Positions 42,826-52,140 of a DNA stretch of 64,000 bases are shown here, piece by piece. This DNA comes from Bacillota bacterium (GTDB lineage: Bacteria > Bacillota > UBA4882 > UBA8346): positions 1 to 64,000 of the forward strand of contig JAEZCE010000070.1 in NCBI GenBank assembly GCA_023429995.1. The letters run 5' to 3'. Each line of letters opens with the position of its first letter. Positions within the stretch are counted from its first letter, which is position 1. Under the pieces are notes generated by a model, which was not told the origin of the DNA, did no database searches, and was given only the letters and a program-made list of their open reading frames with translations. A program made the position numbers and the translations under genes.

Positions 42826-43950
42826 ATGACAATCCCGGTTCTTAAGCCTTCCATTACCGATGAAGAAATACAGGCCGTTGCAGACACAATGCGTTCCGGA
42901 TGGCTTGGTTTAGGCCCAAAAACGGCTGAATTTGAAGATAAATTTGCCCAATATGTTAAAGCCAAATTTTGTGTTGCCCTCAATTCTTGCACCGCTGCTT
43001 TACACTTGGTTATGGCTGCCCTCAACCTGCAGCCCGGTGATGAGGTTATTGTCACCCCTATGACTTTCATTTCAACGGTTCATTCCATATCGTATTGTGG
43101 AGCGACGCCCGTATTTGCAGATATTTTACCGGATACTCTCAATATTGATCCGGCCGATGTAGCAAAAAAGATTGTCCCTAAAACCCGCGCAATCATCGGT
43201 GTTGATATAGCCGGTCATCCTTGTGATTTGGATGAATTGATGGCTATTGCATCTGAAAATGGCCTAATATTTGTTGAAGATGCCGCACACTCATGCGGAG
43301 CAACCTATAAGGATAAACCGATAGGCAGTATCGCCCCATTTACCTGTTTTAGTTTTCATGCAGTAAAAAATCTCACTTGTGGAGAAGGGGGAGCCGTAAC
43401 CGGTCAAGATGAGTGGTATCAAAAGTGGTTTAACGAGATGCGCTGGTTGGGAATATCCAAAGATACCTGGAAACGCTCTGAAACCGACAATGGATATCAA
43501 TGGAAATATTGGGTCGAAGAGCTAGGTTTCAAGTACCATATGAGTGATATTGCGGCTGCTATCGGTGTGGTCCAATTGAAACGGCTCAGCCAATTAAATC
43601 AAATTCGGCAATATATTGTCAGCGAATATAATCGGGCATTCCATGATATTGATTGGTTGACCTTGCCCCAAGAACGTCCTTATGTGAAGTCGTCCTGGCA
43701 TCTTTATCAAATTAAGTTGCCCGACGAAACTTCTCGGGATCGGATGATTCATCATTTATTAAATGAGGGGATTACTCCCGGCGTTCATTATTTGCCGGCT
43801 CATTTGCATCCATATTATCGACAATTCAAATCGATTTGTCCGGTTGCTTCCGAAATTTGGAGACGCATTCTTTCTCTTCCAATCTTTCCTGATTTAAGCC
43901 ATCACGAGCAAGAAAAAGTCATTGACACTGTTCTAAAATTCAAACCTTGA
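42826..43950 (+). CDS. DegT/DnrJ/EryC1 sugar aminotransferase, second copy
   Basis: 374 residues, AAAGGAG site 12 nt before ATG. IPVLKPSITDEEIQAVADTM, GWLGLGPKTAEFE, NSCTAALHLVMAAL, FVEDAAHSCGATY, FSFHAVKNLTCGEGG (PLP Lys) and GFKYHMSDIAAAIG. Only moderately similar to the neighbouring aminotransferase, so not a recent duplicate; two different amino groups or two different sugars are implied. 39-nt gap from the previous gene. Confidence 0.87.
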   Translation: MTIPVLKPSITDEEIQAVADTMRSGWLGLGPKTAEFEDKFAQYVKAKFCVALNSCTAALHLVMAALNLQPGDEVIVTPMTFISTVHSISYCGATPVFADILPDTLNIDPADVAKKIVPKTRAIIGVDIAGHPCDLDELMAIASENGLIFVEDAAHSCGATYKDKPIGSIAPFTCFSFHAVKNLTCGEGGAVTGQDEWYQKWFNEMRWLGISKDTWKRSETDNGYQWKYWVEELGFKYHMSDIAAAIGVVQLKRLSQLNQIRQYIVSEYNRAFHDIDWLTLPQERPYVKSSWHLYQIKLPDETSRDRMIHHLLNEGITPGVHYLPAHLHPYYRQFKSICPVASEIWRRILSLPIFPDLSHHEQEKVIDTVLKFKP

Positions 43951-44020
43951 ACCTTCCAAAAGGATGGTTCCTTTGATTGCATTTACACAGTATTGAGTAT
44001 AAACCAACGCATGGTGATTT

Positions 44021-45169
44021 TTATGACCTGAGTGACTGAAATGTGAAACACTTGTTTAATAATTCATCATCAATCGTTAGATTCGATAGTGTATCGGCTA
44101 CCACTTTGCAAGCCCCGGGATGGTATGGATTATACAAATTCGGATCTAATTTTTTTTGGAAGCATTTTGACAATGCCAGGCGAACCTCCGATTCTTCTCC
44201 GTCAATATCGATCACATTTCCCGCCCGTACTCTGCCCTGCTGGCGGAGACCAATATTAATTACGGGAAGCCTAAAATAGGGAGCTTCAATAATTCCGCTG
44301 CTGGAATTGCCGATCATTACAGACGCCTGCGCTAAAATTCCTAAATAGAGACGCCGGGGAACATGGGAAATCCGGTGGATATCCGGATTGTTTCGATATT
44401 CATGGATTGCCTTCAGAATAAAATCATGCCCGGCATCGGCATTGGGTGAAAATAACAAACATTGTAGCTTAGCTTTCAAAACGACTTTTAATACATTTCT
44501 TAGTTGGAGCGCCGACTTCTCCTGTTCTTCCAATACGGGATGGAAAATAACCAGCACAAACTTTTCATTTAATGAAATATTAAGGTATTTCTCAATTTCA
44601 GATCGGCTCACATTAAAACCATCTTCAGCATCATCCAAACCGGGGACTCCGATTCGGATAATCCGCCACGCTTCTTCACCGGAGGCAAGTATGCACTCCG
44701 CTGCCTCATCGGTCACGGGAAAATGGATGTGAGCCAGTTTCGTGATGGCATGACGCAGTGATCCATCGATGGAACCTGATAGCTCCCCGCCATGAAGGTG
44801 AGCGGTTATAATACGCATATGGGCCCCGGCAATCGCTCCTGCCAGCATTTCGCCCCGATCCCCTAACACCAGCAGAAAATCCGGTTCAATTTTTTCCAAC
44901 GCCTGAGTTATTCCGAGCAATCCTAGGGCCAAAGATTTAGCCATGGCTGCTTTGGTATCGCTTCTGATCAGCATATCGACTTTGGCTCCAATTTGAAAGC
45001 CATCACTCTCGATATCATGAATGGTCTGCCCAAATTCCCCTGCTAAATGCATCCCTGTGACAATTAATTGCAGAGATAGATTTTTACGGGAATCAATTTC
45101 CCTTAAAACCGGTCGGTAAATTCCATAATCCGCCCGGGTCCCGGTTACAACGGCTATTTTTCGAAGCAT
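44021..45169 (-). CDS. Hydrolysing UDP-GlcNAc 2-epimerase (NeuC/LegG-like)
   Basis: 382 residues, AAAGGAGG site. VTGTRADYGIYRPVLREI, VTGMHLAGEFGQT, LVLGDRGEMLAGA, HLHGGELSGSIDGSLRHAITKLAHIHFPV, VIFHPVLEEQ and IGNSSSGIIEAPYFRLPVINIG are diagnostic of NeuC/LegG. It removes UDP while inverting C-2, giving the free ManNAc- or diacetamido-type hexose used by NeuB. It is transcribed with the NeuD-type acetyltransferase and converges on the aminotransferases. Confidence 0.9.
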   Translation of the reverse strand: MLRKIAVVTGTRADYGIYRPVLREIDSRKNLSLQLIVTGMHLAGEFGQTIHDIESDGFQIGAKVDMLIRSDTKAAMAKSLALGLLGITQALEKIEPDFLLVLGDRGEMLAGAIAGAHMRIITAHLHGGELSGSIDGSLRHAITKLAHIHFPVTDEAAECILASGEEAWRIIRIGVPGLDDAEDGFNVSRSEIEKYLNISLNEKFVLVIFHPVLEEQEKSALQLRNVLKVVLKAKLQCLLFSPNADAGHDFILKAIHEYRNNPDIHRISHVPRRLYLGILAQASVMIGNSSSGIIEAPYFRLPVINIGLRQQGRVRAGNVIDIDGEESEVRLALSKCFQKKLDPNLYNPYHPGACKVVADTLSNLTIDDELLNKCFTFQSLRS

Positions 45170-45238
45170 CGTTCCTCCTTTGACGCCTTAAGTTTATTCA
45201 ATCAGATGGTTATTAAATTAAACAATCTCGTAACCATG

Positions 45239-45871
45239 TCACTTTTTGCTATGAATTTCTCGGGCTGGCGTACCGACAGCAGTAATGTCATCGGACACAT
45301 CCGATATCACTGTGCTCCCCGCCCCAATGATTACCCGATTGCCAATATGAATTCCGGGGATAACGTTGGCGCCGATTCCAATGAAAGTATAGCAACCAAT
45401 TTCGATTTCACCGGCTAAATTAACTCCCGGACCGATATGGATATGGTCGGCCAGAAGACAATCGTGATCAATATTGGCGCCGGTATTGACGATGCAATCG
45501 GCGCCGATAACCACTGCGGGACCGATAAAAGCATGACCGCAAATTACTGTTCCAGGACCGATGACCGCACTGGAACTTATCGTGGCGCTTGGGTGAATCA
45601 AAACCGGAAGGGCTAATCCTGTTTTGATCAATTGTGAAAAAAAGCCTTCCCGAACTTGGTTGTTACCAATAGCAACCACTGCCTCTTCCAAGCGAAAATT
45701 CCGCCAGAAGTGGATCAAATCATTTTCTGAGCCGATAAGCGGCAATTCTGAATATTGATTGGATGGAAATTGGCGATCAAAAACACCACCGATTTCAAAA
45801 CCTTTAACGGCCATTAATAAATCGATTACTACCTTACCGTGTCCCCCCGCCCCTAAAATTCCGATTCGCAT
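45239..45871 (-). CDS. NeuD/PglD/LegH-type sugar acyltransferase
   Basis: 210 residues, AAGGGG site. N-terminal Rossmann-like sugar-binding part (IGILGAGGHGKVVIDLL) and a C-terminal left-handed beta-helix of hexapeptide repeats (IGPGTVICGHAFIGPAVVIGAD, HDCLLADHIHIGPG with catalytic His, GAGSTVISDV). In PglD/LegH this acetylates the C-4 amino group of the UDP-sugar. With the dehydratase, aminotransferase, NeuC-, NeuB- and NeuA-like genes it completes a legionaminate-type pathway. Confidence 0.88.
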   Translation of the reverse strand: MRIGILGAGGHGKVVIDLLMAVKGFEIGGVFDRQFPSNQYSELPLIGSENDLIHFWRNFRLEEAVVAIGNNQVREGFFSQLIKTGLALPVLIHPSATISSSAVIGPGTVICGHAFIGPAVVIGADCIVNTGANIDHDCLLADHIHIGPGVNLAGEIEIGCYTFIGIGANVIPGIHIGNRVIIGAGSTVISDVSDDITAVGTPAREIHSKK

Positions 45872-45970
45872 GTATTCCCCTTCTTTAACGGCCTGGAGTC
45901 TAAAATCAGGATTCCTTTAATATTCTTTAACAGGATTCACCGATAATATTTATTCCGGAAGGAGGAAAAA

Positions 45971-46510
45971 ATGAAGTATCAGGAGAGAAATATCATCATC
46001 AGGGGATTAGAATTTGATGATATGAAGGATCGTCACCTATGGTTAAATGATCCGGAAGTTACCCGTTACTTTACAAATTTGAGTTCCGTTCCCCTTTCCA
46101 AAATGGATTTGGAAAAATGGTATGAACACATTGGGCAAAAAAAATCCCAAGAGATTCATTTTTCAATTTATACCAAGGAATCCAAGCACATTGGCGGCGC
46201 CCAAATAAAGTCCATTGATTGGAAAAACCGGAACGCGGAAATGGGAATATTCATTGGCGATAAAAACGAATGGGGTAAAGGTTATGGAACGGACGCAACA
46301 AAATCATTGATTCGTTTTGGGTTTTCCGAACTAAATTTGCATCGGCTTTGGTTAAGAGCAGATTCGGAGAATTTAGCGGCTTTAAAATGTTATCAAAAAG
46401 CAGGCTTTTTGCAGGAAGGAATTTTTCGCGAAGAGGTTTTTCGGAATGGTTGTTTTCACGATACAATTGTTATGAGCGTCTTAAGTACTTGGACTTCACA
46501 GAAGGCTTGA
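45971..46510 (+). CDS. GNAT N-acetyltransferase (RimJ/RimL type)
   Basis: 179 residues, AAGGAGG 6 nt before ATG. RGLEFDDMKDRHLWLNDPEV at the N-terminus, GIFIGDKNEWGKGYGTDATKSLIRFGF (acetyl-CoA loop) and LAALKCYQKAGFLQEGIFREE at the C-terminus. Close in layout to the acetyltransferases that act on 4-amino sugars (PseH-like) as well as to ribosomal-protein acetylases; the context favours a sugar substrate. Confidence 0.8.
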   Translation: MKYQERNIIIRGLEFDDMKDRHLWLNDPEVTRYFTNLSSVPLSKMDLEKWYEHIGQKKSQEIHFSIYTKESKHIGGAQIKSIDWKNRNAEMGIFIGDKNEWGKGYGTDATKSLIRFGFSELNLHRLWLRADSENLAALKCYQKAGFLQEGIFREEVFRNGCFHDTIVMSVLSTWTSQKA

Positions 46511-46664
46511 TATGTCGGAGCGCCGGCCTTCATGATTGTATAAAATATGAATTGTACATAAGTTTTAAGCATAATTTCTCACCGGATTTGAATAGGATAC
46601 TTCTATAGTCACCTTTAGCAGGCGGACATGTATATTTATAAAATTCTTCAAGGGTGGGAGAAAA

Positions 46665-47120
46665 ATGATAGAAAACGTAACAAGCAAAAAACTGATGAAG
46701 CACCTTGATGACCGTGGGTTTTTTATGGAAGTATTAAGAAATGATGATCCCGTATTTGAAAAATTTGGCCAGTTTTCCCTCTCTTTTACCTTCCCCGGTG
46801 TTATCAAGGCCTTTCATTATCATAAACTTCAGGATGATTTATGGTTTTTTCCGTTGGGTAGTGCTCAAGTCGTCTTATTTGATCTTCGACCGGAATCACC
46901 TACCCATGGGGAGACAAATGTTTTTTATCTCGGTGAACATAATCCTGTTCTATTGCAAATTCCTGCAGGCGTTGCCCATGGTTACAGGGTTTTGGGAAAT
47001 ACTCCGGCAATGATTACTTATATAACTACACGATCATATCAACCCAATAACCCTGATGAATATCGAATTCCCTGGGATGACTCGGCAATTGGATTTGACT
47101 GGATGACACACAATAGGTAA
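46665..47120 (+). CDS. dTDP-4-dehydrorhamnose 3,5-epimerase-like (RmlC/SpsL)
   Basis: 151 residues. Cupin fold: DDRGFFMEVLRNDD, SFTFPGVIKAFHYHKLQDDLWFFPLG (His of the active site), LQIPAGVAHGYRVLG and PWDDSAIGFDW. Shorter than housekeeping RmlC (about 180 aa) but like B. subtilis SpsL (about 150 aa). Precedes the RmlD-like gene by 100 nt. Confidence 0.84.
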   Translation: MIENVTSKKLMKHLDDRGFFMEVLRNDDPVFEKFGQFSLSFTFPGVIKAFHYHKLQDDLWFFPLGSAQVVLFDLRPESPTHGETNVFYLGEHNPVLLQIPAGVAHGYRVLGNTPAMITYITTRSYQPNNPDEYRIPWDDSAIGFDWMTHNR

Positions 47121-47220
47121 ATCGATTCGAAACAACATTGGGGATTAACGATTTGTATACCTGCTCCTATCTGGAATATCATCCTTGGAAGAAAGATGTC
47201 AAATCCAGGAGGCACCAAGA

Positions 47221-48066
47221 ATGAACATTTTAATTACGGGAGCGAATGGTCAATTAGGTAATGCGCTGAGAGAAATTTTAAAAAATGAAAAATTAAGCTT
47301 AGCAGATTTGCCGGAAATCGATTTGACCATTGCCCAGGATACCTTAGACTATATCTTAGCGGTTAAGCCGGAGTTGGTCATTCATTGCGCAGCAAAAACT
47401 AATGTAGATGAGTGCGAAATGGACCCTATTTCCGCTTATTTGGGAAATGTATTAGCCACTAAGAATGTGGTAAATGCTTGTCAAAGCGCCAATGCAATAC
47501 TGGTTTATATTTCTACCGATTACGTTTTTGATGGTTGTAATAATCTTCCTTACCATGAATATGACCTCTGCAAACCAATTAATATTTATGGAAGAACCAA
47601 ATGGCAAGGGGAAGAAATTGTTAAAATGCATTTAAACAAATTTTTCATTATCAGAACCGCCTGGCTTTTTGGTGACATCGGCCATAATTTCGTTAAAACC
47701 ATCTTAAAGTTGGCAGAAGAAAGAAGGTCTTTAACCATTGTAAATGATCAATTGGGTTCTCCTACTTATGCCATCGATTTAGCCATAGTCATTTCAAAAT
47801 TAATTCAAACCAAAGCTTATGGCATTTATCATATTACCAATACCGGGAATTGCTCTTGGTTTGAATTTGCCGGACAAATTCTAAAATATGCGGGCCAAAA
47901 AGATGTTTCCTTAGAACCCATTACTTCAGAAGAATTAAATCGCCCCGCTCCCCGCCCCCGGTACAGCATTTTAGCTCAAGGCGCTCTTAATTTAACGGGT
48001 ATTACCATGCCATCCTTTCAAGATGCTTTACAACGCTATTTCATAAAAAATTACCCGCTGTCATAA
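47221..48066 (+). CDS. dTDP-4-dehydrorhamnose reductase (RmlD/SpsK)
   Basis: 281 residues from the ATG at 47221 (CAGGAGG upstream). ILITGANGQLGNALREIL, HCAAKTNVDECEMDP, ISTDYVFDGCNNLPYHEYDLCKPINIYGRTKWQGEE, RTAWLFGDIGHNFVKTIL and VNDQLGSPTYAIDLA are RmlD signatures. Makes dTDP-L-rhamnose from the RmlC product. An RmlB (dTDP-glucose 4,6-dehydratase) is not present in the window. Confidence 0.9.
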   Translation: MNILITGANGQLGNALREILKNEKLSLADLPEIDLTIAQDTLDYILAVKPELVIHCAAKTNVDECEMDPISAYLGNVLATKNVVNACQSANAILVYISTDYVFDGCNNLPYHEYDLCKPINIYGRTKWQGEEIVKMHLNKFFIIRTAWLFGDIGHNFVKTILKLAEERRSLTIVNDQLGSPTYAIDLAIVISKLIQTKAYGIYHITNTGNCSWFEFAGQILKYAGQKDVSLEPITSEELNRPAPRPRYSILAQGALNLTGITMPSFQDALQRYFIKNYPLS

Positions 48067-48096
48067 TTAAAAACTACTATAAGGTCAGGAATTTTA

Positions 48097-48855
48097 ATGG
48101 GTGATTACCAGGTTGATATCATCATCATCAATCATAACACGAAAGATTATCTGTGGGATTGCCTCCAAAGTATAAAAACATTTTCCGGTAGTACTGATGA
48201 TTACCGGGTCTGGGTCGTGGACAACGCCAGCAGCGACGGAAGTGTCGAGTTGATTCAAAACCATAGTGATTTTGTTCACGGAATTTACAACCAAAAAAAT
48301 CGAGGTTATGGACCCGCTTGTAATCAAGGAATCTCATCTGGGACAGGAAATTATATTTTTCTTTTAAATAGCGATACGATAGTTACAGACAAGTGGTTGC
48401 CACCTCTGATCCATACGTTATCTTCTTCCGGGATTGCGGTCGTTGGTCCAAGATTAGTAAATCCCACCGGTTTATTAGTCGGAGTCGGAGTAGTGGGAAC
48501 CAATGCCCACCCAGTGTTTCGAGGCTGGAATGAACCCGATGAGCCTGACCGTTACAATAAACAGCTCGAAGTATTAAGCGTCGGCGGCGCCTGTATGGGA
48601 ATAAAACGCGAACTTATTCCTCAATTAGGCTTTTTCGATGAACATTATTTCCATTACTTCGAAGAAACGGATTATTGTTATAATGCCAGGTATCGCGGAT
48701 ATAAAGTAATCTACTGTCCTGCAAGTACGGTTATTCACCGGGTATCCGGGAGCTGTCAGGACTTACAACGACTCCGTAAATACTTTCGAGAAGGCGAAAG
48801 ATATTTTCAAAAAAAATGGCGGATATTTTTAAGGGATCTCACGGAGTATGGTTAA
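48097..48855 (+). CDS. GT2-family glycosyltransferase (rhamnosyltransferase-like)
   Basis: 252 residues. DIIIINHNTKDYLWDCLQSI, VWVVDNASSDGSVELI, NRGYGPACNQGI, YIFLLNSDTIV (DXD-type), GGACMGIKRELIPQLGFFDEHYFHYFEETDYCYNARYRGYKVIYCP are characteristic of the WcaA/rhamnosyltransferase GT-A group. Directly after RmlC and RmlD, so rhamnosyl transfer is the simplest proposal. Confidence 0.88.
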   Translation: MGDYQVDIIIINHNTKDYLWDCLQSIKTFSGSTDDYRVWVVDNASSDGSVELIQNHSDFVHGIYNQKNRGYGPACNQGISSGTGNYIFLLNSDTIVTDKWLPPLIHTLSSSGIAVVGPRLVNPTGLLVGVGVVGTNAHPVFRGWNEPDEPDRYNKQLEVLSVGGACMGIKRELIPQLGFFDEHYFHYFEETDYCYNARYRGYKVIYCPASTVIHRVSGSCQDLQRLRKYFREGERYFQKKWRIFLRDLTEYG

Positions 48856-48945
48856 TCTTCTTTAATTTGCAATAGAATAGATTTTGGTTATTTATGGATT
48901 TGTTGTGATTCCAATATAGTTTTGGCACATTTTTCAATAATTGAT

Positions 48946-48973
48946 AACCCATTACGAAAAATTGCATATTATA
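48946..48973 (+). promoter_or_regulatory. SigK-type promoter of MSQP protein gene 1
   Basis: AC at 48947-48948, 16-nt spacer, CATATTATA at 48965-48973. Confidence 0.6.
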
Positions 48974-49001
48974 TAGCATCCTAAAAAAGGAGGGGATATA
49001 A

Positions 49002-49592
49002 ATGTCGCAACCACTTGCCATATACGCGAGTATCCCGCCTGCAATAGCTCCAATTCCAAGTCCATTATGGGTAGGGACACAACCGGTAGTTGTTACCAAT
49101 CCCTTTACATTTTGGCCGAGTCTGGATTGGACTGGCGATAATATCACACCAACCAGCGGTTATGGTGAAATACCTCAATACTTATTTTCCGTACCGCAAG
49201 CAAATCCAGCCGTAGATACGGTAGCTGCATTTACCCGTCGTTTGACCGTGGGAGCCATCGGTTCAACATTTTCCGTTACCACAATACCACCTGGGCTCTA
49301 TAACTTATCCTTATCGCATGCAGCGGATAATCAATACTCGGTCAGTGTTACCACAACATTATTGGGAATACCTACCGTCTTAACACCGGTTGGATTTAAC
49401 GCCAATACTCCCAGTCCTTTACAATGGCGGGATGTTAAAACATTTGAATATCTCGCAATATCTTTAGTAACCGGTGATACCATCGACATAACTTCCACAG
49501 TGGTAAACTTGGCGGCGCCAGGCTTTACACCGGATCAGAATCCGGCAATGTTCACCTGGATTATGCAATTTTTAGTTCCAATATTGGGATAA
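49002..49592 (+). CDS. Unrecognised MSQP-family protein 1 (candidate spore-surface protein)
   Basis: 196 residues, strong AAAGGAGGGG site. It starts MSQPLAIYASIPP and contains WPSLDWTGDNITPTSGYGEIPQYL, FTRRLTV, then a Thr/Ser/Val-rich central beta region (about 85-150) and PLQWRDVKTFEYLAI and MFTWIMQFLVPILG at the end. It has no Cys, signal peptide or membrane segment. It shares N- and C-terminal blocks with the protein at 52141 but the centre is divergent. I recognise no family. Thr/Ser richness, the SigK-like promoter, its own terminator and surrounding glycosyltransferases suggest a glycosylated spore-surface protein; this is inference. Confidence 0.6.
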   Translation: MSQPLAIYASIPPAIAPIPSPLWVGTQPVVVTNPFTFWPSLDWTGDNITPTSGYGEIPQYLFSVPQANPAVDTVAAFTRRLTVGAIGSTFSVTTIPPGLYNLSLSHAADNQYSVSVTTTLLGIPTVLTPVGFNANTPSPLQWRDVKTFEYLAISLVTGDTIDITSTVVNLAAPGFTPDQNPAMFTWIMQFLVPILG

Positions 49593-49635
49593 TAATCACC
49601 GCTTTTAATAAAAGGGTTATCCTTTGAACGCCATT

Positions 49636-49672
49636 AAAAAGAACCTCTTGGTATGAAGAGGTTCTTTTTTTA
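49636..49672. terminator. Bidirectional terminator between MSQP gene 1 and CmcI-like gene
   Basis: AAAAAGAACCTCTT (49636-49649), 6-nt loop, AAGAGGTTCTTTTTTT (49656-49671). T-runs exist on both strands, suited to two converging genes. Confidence 0.85.
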
Positions 49673-49699
49673 AAATATATAAACCTTACAATGAACTCA

Positions 49700-50320
49700 T
49701 TACAACTTTTTTAAAAAACCGTTGGGGAAAAATGTCATAAAAAATTTTTCACGGGATTTGTCAACTGTAAAACCCTTGTTTTCTGCCAGGAATTGCTGTA
49801 ATGCTTCCATCGGTCCAGGGCCAAAATTTGGAAATACGGGATGCCCGTTAATGTTTGTATCTTCGAGAACCATATAACTTCCCGGAGTTACAAGCAAGGC
49901 GTAAATGCGTAATTCATTTAGAACATGACCAGAACTGTGATCCGAATCTAAAATAACCATGACCCGTTCATGGGGTCTTATTGAATTGCGTACACTATTA
50001 TAAATTTCCGGCGATACTGACGACCCGGTCAAATAAGTGATTCTTGGGTGTTGGGGCCTTGCTTTCGGAGTTATATCGATTGTTAAAATCCGCCCTTTCT
50101 GTACTAAGTCACATAGACTGGCAAGATAATAAGCGCTTCCTCCATCCGCGGTCCCGGATTCGATAATAACGTCGGGTCTTAATTCAAAAATCATTTCTTG
50201 ATAGATCCATAAGTCTAGAGGACATTTTTGAATCGGTACTCCCATCCAGTAGGTATTTAGCCAAGTACGTGAATCATAATACAATTGGTGAAACTGATCA
50301 CTAATCGGGTTATCGCCCAT
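49700..50320 (-). CDS. CmcI-like SAM-dependent methyltransferase/hydroxylase family protein
   Basis: 206 residues, GAAGGTGG site. LRPDVIIESGTADGGSAYYLASLCD binds SAM; LTIDITPKARPQHPRITYLTGSSVSPEI, VMVILDSDHSSGHVLNELRIYALLVTPGSYMVLEDTNING match the CmcI / cephalosporin hydroxylase family, many members of which are sugar O-methyltransferases. Follows two StrF-like glycosyltransferases on the same strand, so O-methylation of a glycan is likely. Confidence 0.8.
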   Translation of the reverse strand: MGDNPISDQFHQLYYDSRTWLNTYWMGVPIQKCPLDLWIYQEMIFELRPDVIIESGTADGGSAYYLASLCDLVQKGRILTIDITPKARPQHPRITYLTGSSVSPEIYNSVRNSIRPHERVMVILDSDHSSGHVLNELRIYALLVTPGSYMVLEDTNINGHPVFPNFGPGPMEALQQFLAENKGFTVDKSREKFFMTFFPNGFLKKL

Positions 50321-50463
50321 TATTCGAATCCACCTTCCAATATGATAAACTCATTTTTAAATACATAAAATATTGTATGTTATGCACGGTAATACGGAAG
50401 TAAAAACCGTAAGAAAATGCCGGAATAACAAGTAATTGAGCCGATTGTTCATAAAGGGTTATG

Positions 50464-51123
50464 CTAATGGACAATAAAATTTCCGTAATGAAATAAGAAT
50501 AGCTGACGGTTCTCCTCATAACCAATCATACTTACATCATGAACTTGGTGCAAAAACCATGGAGCAGTTTGACGGGCAACCCCAACCTCATAACCAGCTT
50601 TAATAAATTCAAGACTTTGCGAGATATCATAAAAATGCCATCCTTTAAATATATCCTCCCGCCATGATACGTCATATTGACTTATCATGGCTACTCCATC
50701 GATAGCTTGTACCGTTTCATAATCTCCTATCACTTCGTTCCACACAAACGGTGTTGTATCCCACATGAATTTACCGAAACAAACAGGAGCATGAGGCCAG
50801 TAAGCATCCGGGGGTAACTGTTTGGCTCCGGCGACACCCATCAACCCCAGTCGGGGATGTTTTAAAAATATCATCAACATTTCTTTTAAGAAATTCGCAT
50901 TGATGATCTCCATATCCTGATGTAAATACACTTTGTATTTTGCGTTGGAATTTTTCATGGCATCGTTATATGCTTTAGTTATACTGGAGGCATTTTTAAT
51001 AACGCGGTTTTCAACAGTGTATCCCCCTGGAATATTCAGCTTATCTATGGTACGAAGCGATCTAAATAAAAGATGATCATTATTGACACAGTAGATAAAA
51101 CAAATTTTACGAAGATCTACCAT
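50464..51123 (-). CDS. StrF-like GT2-family glycosyltransferase, copy 1
   Basis: 219 residues from the ATG at 51123 (AAGGAAAAAA before it; the open frame extends upstream into the next gene). ICFIYCVNNDHLL, IPGGYTVENRVIKNASSITKAYNDAMKNSNAKYKVYLHQDMEII (LHQD as the acidic donor/metal motif), LGLMGVAGAKQLP and AIDGVAMISQYDVSWREDIFKGWHFYDISQSLEFIKAGYEVGV. Resembles the StrF-type Glyco_tranf_2_5 group. One of three paralogues of 218-219 aa in this region. Confidence 0.72.
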   Translation of the reverse strand: MVDLRKICFIYCVNNDHLLFRSLRTIDKLNIPGGYTVENRVIKNASSITKAYNDAMKNSNAKYKVYLHQDMEIINANFLKEMLMIFLKHPRLGLMGVAGAKQLPPDAYWPHAPVCFGKFMWDTTPFVWNEVIGDYETVQAIDGVAMISQYDVSWREDIFKGWHFYDISQSLEFIKAGYEVGVARQTAPWFLHQVHDVSMIGYEENRQLFLFHYGNFIVH

Positions 51124-51155
51124 TTTTTTCCTTCTTTCTCTTTTAAATAAAGTAC

Positions 51156-51812
51156 TCAGTGAAAAAACGGTTGGTATTCTTGACTGAATTTTTGTTGGGA
51201 CAGTTGAAACGGAAGCATTAAACTTGAACAATTATGGGCGCACCAGGGGACACTTTGCCTTGGGACACCCACTGTATAACCTGCCTTGATAAATTCAAGA
51301 CTTTGTGAAACATCGTAAAAATGCCACCCAGTAATGATATCTTCCCGCCATTTTATGTCATATTGGGTAACCATGATCATACCGTCAATCCCTTGAACGC
51401 TTTCATATTCATTAATGACCTCGGTATTGCAATTACAAACCTGATCAAAATATATACACTTTCCATAAGTTTCTTTCGCTTCCCACCATACTCCGCTTGA
51501 AGGCAACCGCTTGGCTCCTAATACTCCCAGCATACCCAAATTAGGATTTTTCTTAAACAAAGCAAGAATCAAATAAAAGAAATTCCGTTCCAGAATATTG
51601 ACATCTTGATGCAAGTAAAATTTATATTTCGCATTGCTGCTTACCATGGCTTGATTATAACCTTTAGCTATACTACCTACATTTTTAATAATTGACCTGT
51701 CAACCGTATAACCGGAGGGAACATTCAATGCACACACATGATTCCATGAATTCTGAAATTGTTGTTCATCATTAACGCAATAAATAAATTGAAATTTATG
51801 GAAATCAATCAA
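51156..51812 (-). CDS. StrF-like GT2-family glycosyltransferase, copy 2
   Basis: 218 residues if started at the TTG at 51812, which is well spaced from GGAGGAG; an ATG at 51839 lies before that site. FQFIYCVNDEQQF, VPSGYTVDRSIIKNVGSIAKGYNQAMVSSNAKYKFYLHQDVNIL, LGMLGVLGAKRLPSSGVWW and GIDGMIMVTQYDIKWREDIITGWHFYDVSQSLEF. Precedes copy 1 by 32 nt, same operon. Confidence 0.72.
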   Translation of the reverse strand: MIDFHKFQFIYCVNDEQQFQNSWNHVCALNVPSGYTVDRSIIKNVGSIAKGYNQAMVSSNAKYKFYLHQDVNILERNFFYLILALFKKNPNLGMLGVLGAKRLPSSGVWWEAKETYGKCIYFDQVCNCNTEVINEYESVQGIDGMIMVTQYDIKWREDIITGWHFYDVSQSLEFIKAGYTVGVPRQSVPWCAHNCSSLMLPFQLSQQKFSQEYQPFFH

Positions 51813-52080
51813 TCCCACTCCTCCTCTACCTAAAAACAAAGGATCTATTTATTATAGATGCTTTCGTAAACATTGTCGTGCATTTATAAATTTCATATAT
51901 ATTTTATGTGTGTTATTAAGATTTGCAACAGATATTACATTGTTGTGACATTTAAATAAATAAAAGTGCTTAACTAATGAACTTTTGGTATTACATCCAT
52001 CCAGGAAATAGAAGATAAGTTTTCACATTCGTTTAGATTATTTCTCATACCATTGTATTAAATAACTTTTGGCAACTAAA
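51813..52080. other. AT-rich divergent intergenic region
   Basis: Gap between a minus-strand glycosyltransferase and MSQP gene 2. It is AT-rich. A CATAAAATA box occurs on the minus strand near 51904-51912, but without AC at the right distance. No small gene with a credible start was found. Confidence 0.4.
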
Positions 52081-52087
52081 ACGGCAT

Positions 52088-52116
52088 CACTTTTAACTCC
52101 TGATAGACATAATTTA
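52088..52116 (+). promoter_or_regulatory. SigK-type promoter of MSQP protein gene 2
   Basis: AC at 52089-52090, 17-nt spacer, CATAATTTA at 52108-52116. Confidence 0.65.
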
Positions 52117-52140
52117 TATAATATCAAGGAGGAATGTTGA

